64,000 nt of DNA from Acidovorax delafieldii (GTDB lineage: Bacteria; Pseudomonadota; Gammaproteobacteria; Burkholderiales; Burkholderiaceae_C). The first letter of the stretch is position 1. Every line of letters starts with the position of its first letter. The notes below the pieces were generated by a model. The model did not search any database. It was not told the origin of the DNA and saw only the letters and a program-made list of their open reading frames with translations. A program made the translations under genes and the position numbers. This document shows, one piece after another, positions 1-11,956 of this stretch. Location: the NCBI RefSeq assembly GCF_007993815.1, contig NZ_VJWE01000011.1, positions 868,001-932,000 on the forward strand. The letters run 5' to 3'.

Positions 1-111
1 CGTGGGTGATGGCGGTGCCGCAGATTTTTCACTTGGTGTGGTGAATTTTTGACTCAAAACCCTGTCTTGCGCCTGTCCAGCAATCTCTCTTAGCTATTTA
101 TTCAATAGCAC
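1..111. other. window edge, no assignable gene
   Basis: No reading frame here can be assigned to a gene. A short open stretch on the plus strand could be the 3' end of a gene lying before the window, but there is too little of it to judge. The right part is AT-rich and holds the first dispersed repeat copy. Confidence 0.4.
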
Positions 112-120
112 TTACCTGCT
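89..120 (-). repeat. dispersed AT-rich repeat, copy 1 (partial)
   Basis: Short copy: arms tagctat and atagca around an AT-rich centre. It overlaps the TAA stop of the minus-strand LysR gene and so lies at the very start of its 3' untranslated region. Confidence 0.6.
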
Positions 121-1035
121 GCGCCCCATCACCGGCGCATGCAGCGCCATCAACCTCGCCACCCATTCAATGAACACCCGCACCTTGGCGCTCACATGCC
201 GTTGAGGTGGGTAGGCCACGTACAGCGGCATCGGCTCCAGCGTCCAGTCCTGCAGCAGGGGCACCAGCTCGCCTGTGGCCACGTGGGGGCGGGCCATGTA
301 GTCGGGCAGCCAGAGCACGCCCAGGCCCGCCAGGCCTGCGGCCAGGTAGGCGTTGCCGTCGTCCACAGCGCAGATGTCGTGGCCCTGGGCGTGCACATGT
401 TCGGTGCCGCGGCGCATCTCGAAAGGCAGAGGCTGGCCGGTGCGCGCCCACAGAAAACCCACGGTGCGATGGTGAGGTCCTTCCAGCGCCTGCGGGTGCT
501 CGGGCGTGCCCGCGCGCTGCAGGTAGCTGGGGGCGGCGTACACGCGCAATTGCAGGTCGCCCACATGGCGTGCGACGAGCGCCGGGTTGGTGAGGGCGCC
601 GCCGCGCACCACGCAGTCCACGTTGTCGCCCACCATGTCCACTGGGCGGTCGCTCACGCCCATGTGCAGGAGGATGTCGGGGTACTGCGCGTGGAACGCG
701 GGCAGCGCGGGGATGAGGACCAGGCGCGCCAAGGGGCTGGGCACGTCCACCCGCAGGCGGCCCCGGGGCGCGGCGGCGGCGGTGGAAACGCTGGCATCGG
801 CATCGTCCAGGTCGGCCAGCAGGCGCACCACACGCTCGTAGTAGGCAGCACCATCGGGCGTGACCTGCACGCGCCGGGTGGTGCGGTGCAGGAGCTTCAC
901 GCGCAGGCGCGCTTCGAGCTGCTGCACCAGCTGCGTGACGGTGGTGCGGCTCAGGTGCAGGGTGAGGGCAGCCTTGGTGAAGCTGCCGGATTCCACAACG
1001 CGGGCAAAGGCCTGCAGGGCGTCAAAACGGTCCAT
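112..1035 (-). CDS. LysR-family transcriptional regulator
   Basis: A 307-residue DNA-binding regulator of normal LysR length. The N-terminal winged helix-turn-helix (about residues 3-62, starting MDRFDALQAFARVVESGSF) is typical of the large group of LysR proteins that often control nearby oxidoreductases. The rest is the substrate-binding domain (about 90-295). It starts with ATG and is transcribed divergently from the Rid-family gene at 1196, leaving a 160-bp shared promoter region, so that gene is the likeliest target (inference). The effector cannot be read from the sequence. Its stop codon lies in a dispersed repeat. Confidence 0.9.
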   Translation of the reverse strand: MDRFDALQAFARVVESGSFTKAALTLHLSRTTVTQLVQQLEARLRVKLLHRTTRRVQVTPDGAAYYERVVRLLADLDDADASVSTAAAAPRGRLRVDVPSPLARLVLIPALPAFHAQYPDILLHMGVSDRPVDMVGDNVDCVVRGGALTNPALVARHVGDLQLRVYAAPSYLQRAGTPEHPQALEGPHHRTVGFLWARTGQPLPFEMRRGTEHVHAQGHDICAVDDGNAYLAAGLAGLGVLWLPDYMARPHVATGELVPLLQDWTLEPMPLYVAYPPQRHVSAKVRVFIEWVARLMALHAPVMGRSR

Positions 1036-1195
1036 GGCGTACAGGTAGTTGAGGCGTGCCGAAAGGGCGGCGTGCCCGTCATTGTTTGGTGATCAGGAAC
1101 AGTGGTGCGCAGATTAGCCGGTTTATCAAAACAACGCGCGCTTCTACAGTGCCTTTTCATCGCAATCATCTGCCCTGCAGAACGAAAGGAATCCC

Positions 1196-1597
1196 ATGCC
1201 CCACCGTGATGTTGTCTTCCCCGCAGGCCGCCAGGCGCTGTACGAGCGCAACCGCTATTCGCCCGCCGTGCGCGCCAACGGTTTTTTGTTTGTCTCGGGC
1301 CAGGTGGGCAGCCGCGAGGACGGCTCGCCCGAGCCCGACCTGAAAGCCCAGGTGCGCCTGGCGTTCAGCAACCTCAACGCCGTGCTGCACGCTGCAGGCT
1401 GCACGTTTGATGACGTGGTGGACGTGACGATGTTTGTGGTCAACCCGGAGGCGAACTTCGAGACCGTCTGGGGCGTCGTGCCCGAGTTTTGGGGGGAGGC
1501 GCCCTACCCCACGCTCACCGGCATCGGGGTGACCTGGCTGTACGGGTTCCAGTTCGAGATCAAGGTGATCGCGAAGCTGCCTGGCTATAAGGGCTGA
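1196..1597 (+). CDS. Rid (YjgF/YER057c/UK114) family protein
   Basis: A 133-residue protein of the Rid fold, which forms trimers. Archetypal RidA deaminates reactive enamines and imines released by PLP enzymes. Family signs are the central SGQVGSREDG segment, the LNAVLHAAGCTFDDVV helix and the closing FEIKVIA strand. In RidA the deaminase arginine (Arg105 of E. coli) follows a Pro-Ala pair; here the segment reads YPTLTGIGV and the aligned residue is Leu. It therefore probably belongs to an Arg-lacking Rid subgroup and may not deaminate imines. A Shine-Dalgarno AAAGGA lies just upstream of ATG. It faces the LysR gene. Confidence 0.85.
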   Translation: MPHRDVVFPAGRQALYERNRYSPAVRANGFLFVSGQVGSREDGSPEPDLKAQVRLAFSNLNAVLHAAGCTFDDVVDVTMFVVNPEANFETVWGVVPEFWGEAPYPTLTGIGVTWLYGFQFEIKVIAKLPGYKG

Positions 1598-1625
1598 TGG
1601 GCCGGGACATTTGAATCAAACAGGC

Positions 1626-1672
1626 TTCCAGCGCTTATCGAACAAGCGCCGGAAGCTATTCAATTCATAGCA

Positions 1673-1674
<2 letters not shown>
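1626..1674 (-). repeat. dispersed repeat, copy 2
   Basis: Full copy between the Rid gene and the metH 3' end. It has an inner hairpin (cttccagcgctt / aagcgccggaag) followed by agctattcaattcatagca. Read on the minus strand it begins directly after the TGA stop of metH. Confidence 0.75.
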
Positions 1675-4411
<2,737 letters not shown>

Positions 4412-4414
4412 AAG

Positions 4415-4548
4415 GCTCACCTGCGCGGCACAAGGGGTTCAGGTGAGCGTCGTTGTCGATGGAAGGCGGGGGCATGCGCGGCCCAAGCCTGACGGGCCGC
4501 CCTACCCCATGAAAGGCACGGCGGGCCGCTGCAACGCTCCTTGGACCA
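4415..4548 (-). promoter_or_regulatory. SAH riboswitch controlling metH
   Basis: The leader matches the S-adenosylhomocysteine riboswitch. On the minus strand the conserved AAGGAGCGTTGCA (about 4544-4532) is followed by CAGGCTTGG (near 4490) and GACGCTCA (near 4450). GGTCCAAG pairs with CTTGGGCC to close P1, and GAGCGTTG pairs with CGACGCTC to form the pseudoknot. Downstream, GCTCACCTG (4448-4440) is a perfect complement of CAGGTGAGC (4423-4415), which contains the metH Shine-Dalgarno. The first of these shares four bases with the pseudoknot strand, so ligand binding should free the ribosome site: an ON switch by SAH (inference from pairing). Confidence 0.92.
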
Positions 4549-4577
4549 ACGAGCGATTGTAGTTGCCAGCCCGGGGA

Positions 4578-6293
<1,716 letters not shown>

Positions 6294-6398
6294 GGCGAGA
6301 TCCCCTCAGGTTTGAATAGGAATAGCGCCGCAGTGTAACGGGATGTTGTGCATTCGCATACACCCCGCGGCAGGCCAGCAGCGGGGCCTGGTATCGGC

Positions 6399-7154
6399 TC
6401 AACGCACCGGCAGGAATTGCAAAAAGGTGCCGCCCACAATGCCCTGCACATAGCTGATGGCGGCACGGCGGTACTTTTCGGTGGTGAACGCGGCCAGCAG
6501 GTCCAGCCGCGCGATGATCTTGCCGAACTCGCGCTCGAAGCTCAGGTTGCGGCCCTGCTGGCCGATCTCGTCGGCCAGCAGCAGGGGCTGGCCCTGGGCG
6601 TTGCGGCGCTGCGCCAGCAGCCACACTGCGGTCTCGACGTTGCGCGCGGCGTTGTAGAGGTGCTGGGCATCCATGCCGTCGAGCAAGAAGAACTCGGTCT
6701 TGCCGCCGTGGGCCGTGACGATCATGTCGGCCGTGGCGTAAATGAAGGCCGCCACGCGGTCGCCTGAGAACTCGGGCGCCAGGGCCAGCGCCATGGCGGC
6801 GATGTCGCGGCGGCCCTGCAGTGGGGCCCAGGGCTGGCGCTGCAGCACGGCGGTGCGCAGCTGCTCCAGCGCCTGCTCGCGGCCGGTGGCGGCGCCCTTG
6901 CGCCATTCGGCGGGGTTGCGGCGGTAGAGCTTGTCGGCCAGGCGCATCAGGCCGTCCAGGTTCTCCTGCATGGCCAGGGTGGCCATGCGGTTGGCATCGG
7001 ACTGGGCCAGTTCGGCGGCATGGGTGGGTGCACCCTTCACCTCGCCGCGCGGAGTGGGGGCGTTGCTGGCACAGCCTGCCAGCACGCAGCAGACCGCCAC
7101 GCCAGCCCACCGACCCCGCAAACCCCGCAGCAGCAATAAAAACGGCCCTCGCAT
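6399..7154 (-). CDS. predicted lipoprotein of unknown function
   Basis: A 251-residue protein I do not recognise with certainty. I start it at ATG 7154 rather than further upstream because MRGPFLLLLRG..CCVLAGCASN is a complete lipoprotein signal with lipobox LAGC, so the mature protein should begin at Cys 29 and be membrane-anchored. The rest is mostly helical with no membrane segment; it contains a hydrophobic stretch DRVAAFIYATADMIVTAHGG. It stands alone between the DUF11 gene and the PACE exporter, both on the same strand with clear gaps. Confidence 0.75.
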   Translation of the reverse strand: MRGPFLLLLRGLRGRWAGVAVCCVLAGCASNAPTPRGEVKGAPTHAAELAQSDANRMATLAMQENLDGLMRLADKLYRRNPAEWRKGAATGREQALEQLRTAVLQRQPWAPLQGRRDIAAMALALAPEFSGDRVAAFIYATADMIVTAHGGKTEFFLLDGMDAQHLYNAARNVETAVWLLAQRRNAQGQPLLLADEIGQQGRNLSFEREFGKIIARLDLLAAFTTEKYRRAAISYVQGIVGGTFLQFLPVR

Positions 7155-7242
7155 GGGGCCGATTATGGGTGGCCGCTTAGCGCCCCAGCCCGCCGGCGAA
7201 CGGCGGTTGACATTGTTTGAAGAAGCGCGCCCTGGGCTGTTG

Positions 7243-7698
7243 CTACGACGCCGCCATGGCCGATGCGGGCAGGCCGAACAGGTGGTCAAACACCCAGTTG
7301 AAGACAAAGGTGTAGCAAAGGAAGAACACGATGAGTCCCAGGTCCATCACAAACGCGTGCCACAGGCTCACGCCAAACCACCAGGCAAACAGCGGCACCA
7401 GTGTGAACACCAGGCCGCCCTCAAACCCGATGGCGTGCGCCACGCGCCGCGCCACGCTGCGCCCGCGCACGGGCTGGCGTGCCTCCCAGCGCTCGAACGC
7501 CCAGTTGAAGACGATGTTCCAGACGATGGCGATCACCGAGGCTGCCACCGCCACCACGCTCGAATGCCCCGCGCCCTGGCCCGTGAGCAGCGCCAGGCCC
7601 ACCGTGGCGGCGCCGATGGCAATCAGCTCGTACAGGGTCACGTAGATCACGCGGCGCTTGACGCCTTGCAGGCCAAAAAGAGTGGGTGTCTTGTCCAT
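7243..7698 (-). CDS. PACE-family multidrug/polyamine exporter
   Basis: A 151-residue inner-membrane protein with four predicted transmembrane helices, arranged as two bacterial transmembrane pair units (about residues 10-72 and 83-145, each with a FNW(A/V)F(E/D) motif near its end). This is the proteobacterial antimicrobial compound efflux (PACE, AceI-like) family, proton-driven exporters of short diamines and biocides such as chlorhexidine. The membrane glutamate needed for transport in AceI corresponds to Glu in YVTLYELIAI. It is divergent from a LysR gene across a strong operator-like dyad, the layout known for aceI/aceR. Confidence 0.9.
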   Translation of the reverse strand: MDKTPTLFGLQGVKRRVIYVTLYELIAIGAATVGLALLTGQGAGHSSVVAVAASVIAIVWNIVFNWAFERWEARQPVRGRSVARRVAHAIGFEGGLVFTLVPLFAWWFGVSLWHAFVMDLGLIVFFLCYTFVFNWVFDHLFGLPASAMAAS

Positions 7699-7705
7699 GG
7701 GTGGT

Positions 7706-7736
7706 ACTTTATATTCGCCACACTGACATATAAAGT
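7706..7736. promoter_or_regulatory. dyad operator between PACE exporter and LysR gene
   Basis: ACTTTATAT (7706-7714) and ATATAAAGT (7728-7736) form a perfect 9-bp inverted repeat with 13 bases between, in the 74-bp gap between two divergent genes. A second nested dyad, CTGAC/GTCAG, lies at 7723-7739. Size and place fit a LysR recognition site. Confidence 0.7.
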
Positions 7737-7772
7737 CAGCTTATTTCAGTTTTACTGATAGATAAAACCACC

Positions 7773-8714
7773 ATGGCCTTCAACTCTGACAGCGTGCAGG
7801 TGTTTCTGACCGTGCTCGACCACGGCTCGTTCTCGGCCGCCGCGCGGGCCTTGTCGCGTGTGCCGTCGGCCGTGAGCATGACCATTGCGCACCTGGAGGC
7901 CGAGTTGGATGTGCAGCTGTTTGACCGCAGCGGGCGCGAGCCCCGGCCCACCGCCGCCGCCCGCGCGCTGGAGCCCCAGGCCCGGCTGCTGGCGGGCCAG
8001 CTGCAGCAGCTCAACGCCCAGGCGCTTGCGCTCACCCAGGGGCTGGAGGAGCGGCTCACGCTGGCCATTGCACCCGAGTTGCTGGCCTCGCGCTGGACGG
8101 AGGCGCTGGCGGCATTGGCGCAAGAGCACCCGCTGCTCCAGATCGAGGTGCTGGCCGCGCCGCAGGTGGATGCGCTGGCGCTGCTGCACAGCGGCCGCGC
8201 GCAGCTGGCGCTGGTGTTCGAGCGGCCCAGCATCGACGGGCGCGAGGGCTTTCAGGAAGTGGGCACCGAAACCCTGGTGGCGGTGATGGCGCCGCAGCAC
8301 CCGGTGCTGGTGGCCGCCCGCGCTGCCGCCCAAGCGCGCGGCGCACCATCAGAAGACGCCATGCTGCGCGAGGAGCACCTGACCACCACGCGCCAGATCG
8401 TGGTGGCCAGCCGCGACCTGGCACAGACCGACCCGCGCTTTGTATTTGCCCGCCACCACTGGCGCACCGACAACCACCTGGCCGCGCTGGGCCTCATCGA
8501 AGCCGGCCTGGGCTGGGGCTGGCAGCCGCGCGCGCTGGTGCAGTCGCGCATCGAGGCAGGGCGGCTGGTGGAGATGCCGTTCGAAAACCTGAGCAACGGC
8601 ACCGCTCTGTGGGTGGACGTGGTGTGGTCCAAGGAGCGGCCGCTGGGCCTGGGCGCCGCGCGGTTTGTGGCGCTGATGCGCGACCAGCGGGCGCTGGAGG
8701 CCGAACTGGCGTGA
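7773..8714 (+). CDS. LysR-family regulator, likely of the adjacent PACE exporter
   Basis: A 313-residue LysR protein: helix-turn-helix at about 3-60 (DSVQVFLTVLDHGSFSAAAR), substrate-binding domain at about 90-300. AceR of Acinetobacter, a LysR protein, activates aceI in response to diamines or chlorhexidine; the divergent layout here suggests an equivalent role (inference). ATG at 7773 follows a 74-bp gap that holds the dyad at 7706-7736. Its stop is followed at once by a dispersed repeat. Confidence 0.88.
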   Translation: MAFNSDSVQVFLTVLDHGSFSAAARALSRVPSAVSMTIAHLEAELDVQLFDRSGREPRPTAAARALEPQARLLAGQLQQLNAQALALTQGLEERLTLAIAPELLASRWTEALAALAQEHPLLQIEVLAAPQVDALALLHSGRAQLALVFERPSIDGREGFQEVGTETLVAVMAPQHPVLVAARAAAQARGAPSEDAMLREEHLTTTRQIVVASRDLAQTDPRFVFARHHWRTDNHLAALGLIEAGLGWGWQPRALVQSRIEAGRLVEMPFENLSNGTALWVDVVWSKERPLGLGAARFVALMRDQRALEAELA

Positions 8715-8781
8715 TTTATGGCTCTTTTGGGCAGTAGCGCTAGTCGATCATGCCGTTGCAGCTACTAAATTCATAGCATTT
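8715..8781 (-). repeat. dispersed repeat, copy 3 (overlaps a coding end)
   Basis: Contains gcagtagcgctagt and gcagctactaaattcatagca. Its right half encodes the last ten or so residues and the TGA stop of the MBL-fold gene on the minus strand. Confidence 0.75.
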
Positions 8782-9584
8782 CTTTGGACGATGCGTCCGG
8801 GGTATTCCCGGCACTCGCCGTCCTCGGGCACCCACAGGCGGTGCGCCCACCCGCCGCGCTGCGCCAGGGCGCGCACCTGGGCACGGGTGGTGGGGCAGTG
8901 GTCCAGCGCCTCCAGGTGGTTGACGACCACGGCGCCCGTCGTCAGTGCGGCAGCCTGTGCGACCTCGGCGGCGTCCATCAGGATGTCCGCGCCCAGGTCA
9001 AACCGGGCGCCACCCGCCGGCAGCACGGCCACACCGGGCTGCAGATGCTGCAGGCAGTCGCGCACCGGGGGCGTCAGCACCGTGTCGCCCGCCAGGTACA
9101 CGCTGGGCTCGCCCGGCAGCTCCAGCAGGTAGCCGTGGCCGTGCTCCATGAAGCGCGCCACCCAGCCCCGGCCGTGGGTGCAAGCCACGGGCGTGACCTG
9201 CCCGCCCAGCGCAAAGGGCTGGCGGCCCTCGCCCGCCAGCGGCAGCACCTGCAGGCCGCGCTGCGCCAGGTAGGCGGCGTCGTGTGGCATGCACAGGACG
9301 GGAATCTGGCGCTCGCGCAAAAACTGCTTGCCCGCGCGGTCCAGGTGGTCAAAGTGCCCACGCTGGCAATGGGTGATGAGCGTGTGGGTCACGCGCTGCA
9401 GCGCCGTGTCGGCCTCGGCGGGCAAATCCACCAGGGGGTTGCGCTGGCGCCGGGTGCCCAGGTAGCGCAGCGCGGGCAGGCTGCCCCGGGGCGCGAGCAT
9501 GGGGTCCACCAGCAGGCCGACCGGGCGGCCCGCGTGCTGAAACTCGAGCAGAACGGTGGCGTTGCGTAGTTGGGTGATGAGCAT
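8748..9584 (-). CDS. MBL-fold hydrolase-like protein (UlaG/YtnP-type)
   Basis: A 278-residue metallo-beta-lactamase fold protein. Expected features are the N-terminal ATVLLEF strand, an Asp in LLVDPML, AGDT near residue 168 and a late His in VVNHLEALDHC. The metal motif is atypical: where THxHxDH is usual, this reads THCQRGHFDH, so the second His is Gln and the Asp is Gly. I believe related sequences share this HCQxGHFDH form, so metal use may differ rather than be lost. The C-terminal residues (about NAMNLVAATA) are encoded by a dispersed repeat. Divergent from a GlxA-type regulator; substrate unknown. Confidence 0.8.
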   Translation of the reverse strand: MLITQLRNATVLLEFQHAGRPVGLLVDPMLAPRGSLPALRYLGTRRQRNPLVDLPAEADTALQRVTHTLITHCQRGHFDHLDRAGKQFLRERQIPVLCMPHDAAYLAQRGLQVLPLAGEGRQPFALGGQVTPVACTHGRGWVARFMEHGHGYLLELPGEPSVYLAGDTVLTPPVRDCLQHLQPGVAVLPAGGARFDLGADILMDAAEVAQAAALTTGAVVVNHLEALDHCPTTRAQVRALAQRGGWAHRLWVPEDGECREYPGRIVQRNAMNLVAATA

Positions 9585-9645
9585 GGGGGGCTTTCAGTGG
9601 GAAGGGGTGTTGCCATTGTTGAAAAGCAGGCCTCCCCTGAAAATG

Positions 9646-9669
9646 GCGCAAATTGACAATTTCTTGCGC
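9646..9669. promoter_or_regulatory. imperfect palindrome in MBL/GlxA divergent promoter
   Basis: GCGCAA-attg and caatt..TTGCGC form an imperfect inverted repeat centred near 9657 in the gap between the two divergent genes. It overlaps a TTGACA that could be a -35 box for the regulator. Candidate operator. Confidence 0.45.
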
Positions 9670-9682
9670 TTTTGTGCCACCC

Positions 9683-10672
9683 ATGGTTTCTCCGTCCTCT
9701 GCACCCCAGCTGCCTTTGCGCGTGGCGCTGCTGCTCTACCCGGGCTGCATGCCCGCCGGCCTGTTTGCGGCGGCGGACATGGCACGCGCCGCCAACCTGC
9801 GCGCGCAGGCCAGCGTGATGGACATCTGCTGGGTGGGGGTGGACCTGCTGCCGGTGCCCACCTGGCAAGGCCCCGCGCTGACCCCCACCGTGGCGCTGCA
9901 GCATGCCGAGGCCGATGTGGTGCTGGTGCCGGGCCTGTGGCTCTCGTCGCCCGACCAGCTGCGGGGGCCGCTGCTGCAGCTGGCCCCGGTGGTACAGGCC
10001 TTGCGCGCGCTGCCCCGGCGCACCCAGCTGTGGAGCTACTGCGCGGGCGTGGTGCTGGCGGCTGCCAGCGGGCGGCTACGCGGCCAGGGCGCCACAGCCA
10101 CCTGGTGGTTGCGTGCGGCGCTGGAGCAGCAGTTTGCGCCGGTGGACTGGCGCTTTGACGAGCCGCTGGTGGCCGGCCCCACTGCCACCACGGCCGCCGG
10201 GGCCAACGGCTATCTGCCGCTGATGCTGCACGCGCTGTCCGCCCGCCTGCCGCCCCAGGCATTGACCGACCTGCAGGAGCTGCTGATGCTGCCCCGCCCC
10301 CGCACGGCGCACCCCGCATTTGCCGGGCATGACCTGATGACGCTGGCCGACGCCGACCTGCGCCGCGCCATGCTGTGGGTGCAGCGCAGCCCCGCCGCCG
10401 ATCTGCGGCTGCCTGCGCTGGCCCAGGCGCTGGGGCTTTCGCCCCGCACGCTCGCGCGGCGGGTGCAGGCCCACACGGGCCTGACGGCGGCCTTGTGGAT
10501 GCGCCGCATCAAGCTGCGCCAGGCCAGCGAGGCGCTGTGCGACACGCCGCTGCCGCTCAAGCGCATTGCCGAAGACCTGGGCTTTGCCAGCGAGGCCGGG
10601 CTGCACCGCACGTTCCGCCAGGCCACGGGGCAGACGCCGCTGGCCTACCGCATGGCACATGGCGTGCGCTAA
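9683..10672 (+). CDS. GlxA-type transcriptional regulator (DJ-1/PfpI plus AraC domain)
   Basis: A 329-residue two-domain regulator. Residues about 10-190 form a DJ-1/PfpI-like module (LPLRVALLLYPGCMPAGLFAAADM; the nucleophile-elbow region reads WSYCAGVVLAAASG), and about 225-325 form an AraC double helix-turn-helix (AQALGLSPRTLARRVQAHTG; IAEDLGFASEAGLHRTFRQATG). ATG 9683 is preferred over TTG 9653 because the earlier stretch overlaps the promoter palindrome. GlxA-family proteins sense small metabolites; the ligand here is not evident. The divergent MBL-fold gene is the nearest candidate target. Confidence 0.88.
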   Translation: MVSPSSAPQLPLRVALLLYPGCMPAGLFAAADMARAANLRAQASVMDICWVGVDLLPVPTWQGPALTPTVALQHAEADVVLVPGLWLSSPDQLRGPLLQLAPVVQALRALPRRTQLWSYCAGVVLAAASGRLRGQGATATWWLRAALEQQFAPVDWRFDEPLVAGPTATTAAGANGYLPLMLHALSARLPPQALTDLQELLMLPRPRTAHPAFAGHDLMTLADADLRRAMLWVQRSPAADLRLPALAQALGLSPRTLARRVQAHTGLTAALWMRRIKLRQASEALCDTPLPLKRIAEDLGFASEAGLHRTFRQATGQTPLAYRMAHGVR

Positions 10673-10837
10673 GGGGTCCTCTGCACGAATCGAGCGGCAA
10701 GTGGGCGCTGCGGATCGGGATGGGCTGCAAGGCGCAAAACGCAGCAATAGCCGCAGCTATTGCGAGTATTTGCAACGCCGCAGACCGCCCGAGACCGCAG
10801 CGGCACACGGCGCGGTGATTTGTGCAGAGGGTCCCTC
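10673..10837. repeat. 165-bp long imperfect palindrome
   Basis: The segment folds back on itself over its whole length. Outer arms GGGGTCCTCTGCACGAATC and GATTTGTGCAGAGGGTCCCTC pair, the middle arms carry gcgctgcgg / ccgcagcgg, and the centre is gcaatagc-cgca-gctattgc (10744-10763). Both the outer ends and the centre are symmetric about 10754. It begins right after the stop of the GlxA-type gene. With the following repeat it fills the 315-bp gap before ppk2; no gene is visible there. Confidence 0.85.
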
Positions 10838-10851
10838 AACGGCTCCCGCGG

Positions 10852-10924
10852 CAATTTTCAAGCCCAATCTGCTCCAAGCGCTAGTGAATCATGCGCAATC
10901 AGCTATCAACTTGATAGCATCATG
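10852..10924 (-). repeat. dispersed repeat, copy 4
   Basis: Copy with ccaagcgctagtgaatcatgc and agctatcaacttgatagca, immediately right of the long palindrome and about 65 bp before ppk2. Confidence 0.75.
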
Positions 10925-10987
10925 TTTTCGTAGAAGAGGAGACCGCGCCCCCACTGCTGACGTACGATGGCCCATCGAGGAGCCCGC

Positions 10988-11899
10988 ATGAACCACCCGT
11001 TTCACAGCAGCAACAAAGACGTGGCCCAGCGCTGGTCGCAGTGGCAGCCGGACGCGCCGCAGCACGACGACGAGAAGCGGCCCGACGGCCAGCCCGAGCG
11101 GCGCAAGGCCGGCAAACACCGCCGCACGGTGGCGCTCAAGGACTTTGATCCGTCGGCCAAGCCGTTTTCGCTGGGCGACAAGCTCAAGGACAAGGCCGCC
11201 ACCGAGTCGATTGCGCAGGAGCTGGACACGCTGCAGAACCTGTTCTACGCCGACAAGCGCTACAAGCTGCTGGTGATCCTGCAGGGCACGGACACGGCCG
11301 GCAAGGACGGCACCATCCGGGGCGTGTTTGGCCGCATGAGCGCGCTGGGCGTGCACGCCGTGGGCTGGAGCGCCCCCACCGAGGCCGAACGTGCCCACGA
11401 CTACCTGTGGCGCATCCACCAGAAGGTGCCCGGCGCGGGCGAGATCACGGTGTTCAACCGCAGCCACTACGAGGACGTGCTGGTGCCCGCCGTGAACGGA
11501 TGGATCACCCCCGAGCAGCACCACCAGCGCTTTGGCCACATCAACGACTTCGAGCGCATGCTCACGCACACCGGCACCATCGTGCTCAAGTTCATGCTGC
11601 ACATCAGCGCTGACGAGCAGCGTGAACGCCTGCAGGAGCGCCTGGACGACCCGGCCAAGCACTGGAAGTTCTCGATGAGCGACATCGAGGCACGCAAGCA
11701 GTGGAGCCAGTACCAGAAGGCCTACGAAATGTTGCTGGCCGCCACGCACACGCCCTGGGCGCCGTGGACCATCGTGCCTGCCAACTCCAAGACCCACCGC
11801 AACCTGATGATCGCCACGCTGGTGCGCGAAGTGCTCACCGGCCTGGACCTGCGCTACCCGCCGGGCGACCCGGCGCTGCAGAAGATCCGCATCGAATAG
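10988..11899 (+). CDS. ppk2: polyphosphate kinase 2 family protein
   Basis: A 303-residue single-domain PPK2, which transfers phosphate between polyphosphate and nucleotides. Walker A is GTDTAGKDGTIRGVFG (about residues 92-107), the lid/second motif includes FNRSHYEDVL, and the C-terminus carries WTIVPANSK with DLRYP. The length and N-terminal DFDPSAKPF extension resemble class III enzymes that phosphorylate both AMP and ADP, but the exact class needs a phylogeny. ATG 10988 was chosen because GAGGAG lies six bases ahead; ATG 10967 has no such site. Single gene. Confidence 0.9.
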   Translation: MNHPFHSSNKDVAQRWSQWQPDAPQHDDEKRPDGQPERRKAGKHRRTVALKDFDPSAKPFSLGDKLKDKAATESIAQELDTLQNLFYADKRYKLLVILQGTDTAGKDGTIRGVFGRMSALGVHAVGWSAPTEAERAHDYLWRIHQKVPGAGEITVFNRSHYEDVLVPAVNGWITPEQHHQRFGHINDFERMLTHTGTIVLKFMLHISADEQRERLQERLDDPAKHWKFSMSDIEARKQWSQYQKAYEMLLAATHTPWAPWTIVPANSKTHRNLMIATLVREVLTGLDLRYPPGDPALQKIRIE

Positions 11900-11956
11900 G
11901 CTCCGCACCGCTGCGGACACGGCAGCGGGCGGCGCGGAGACAGGCTGCGCATGCCA

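Noticed and set aside
10673-10837. Insertion sequence
   Set aside because: No transposase frame lies inside, and no target duplication is evident; a palindromic element is all that can be supported.
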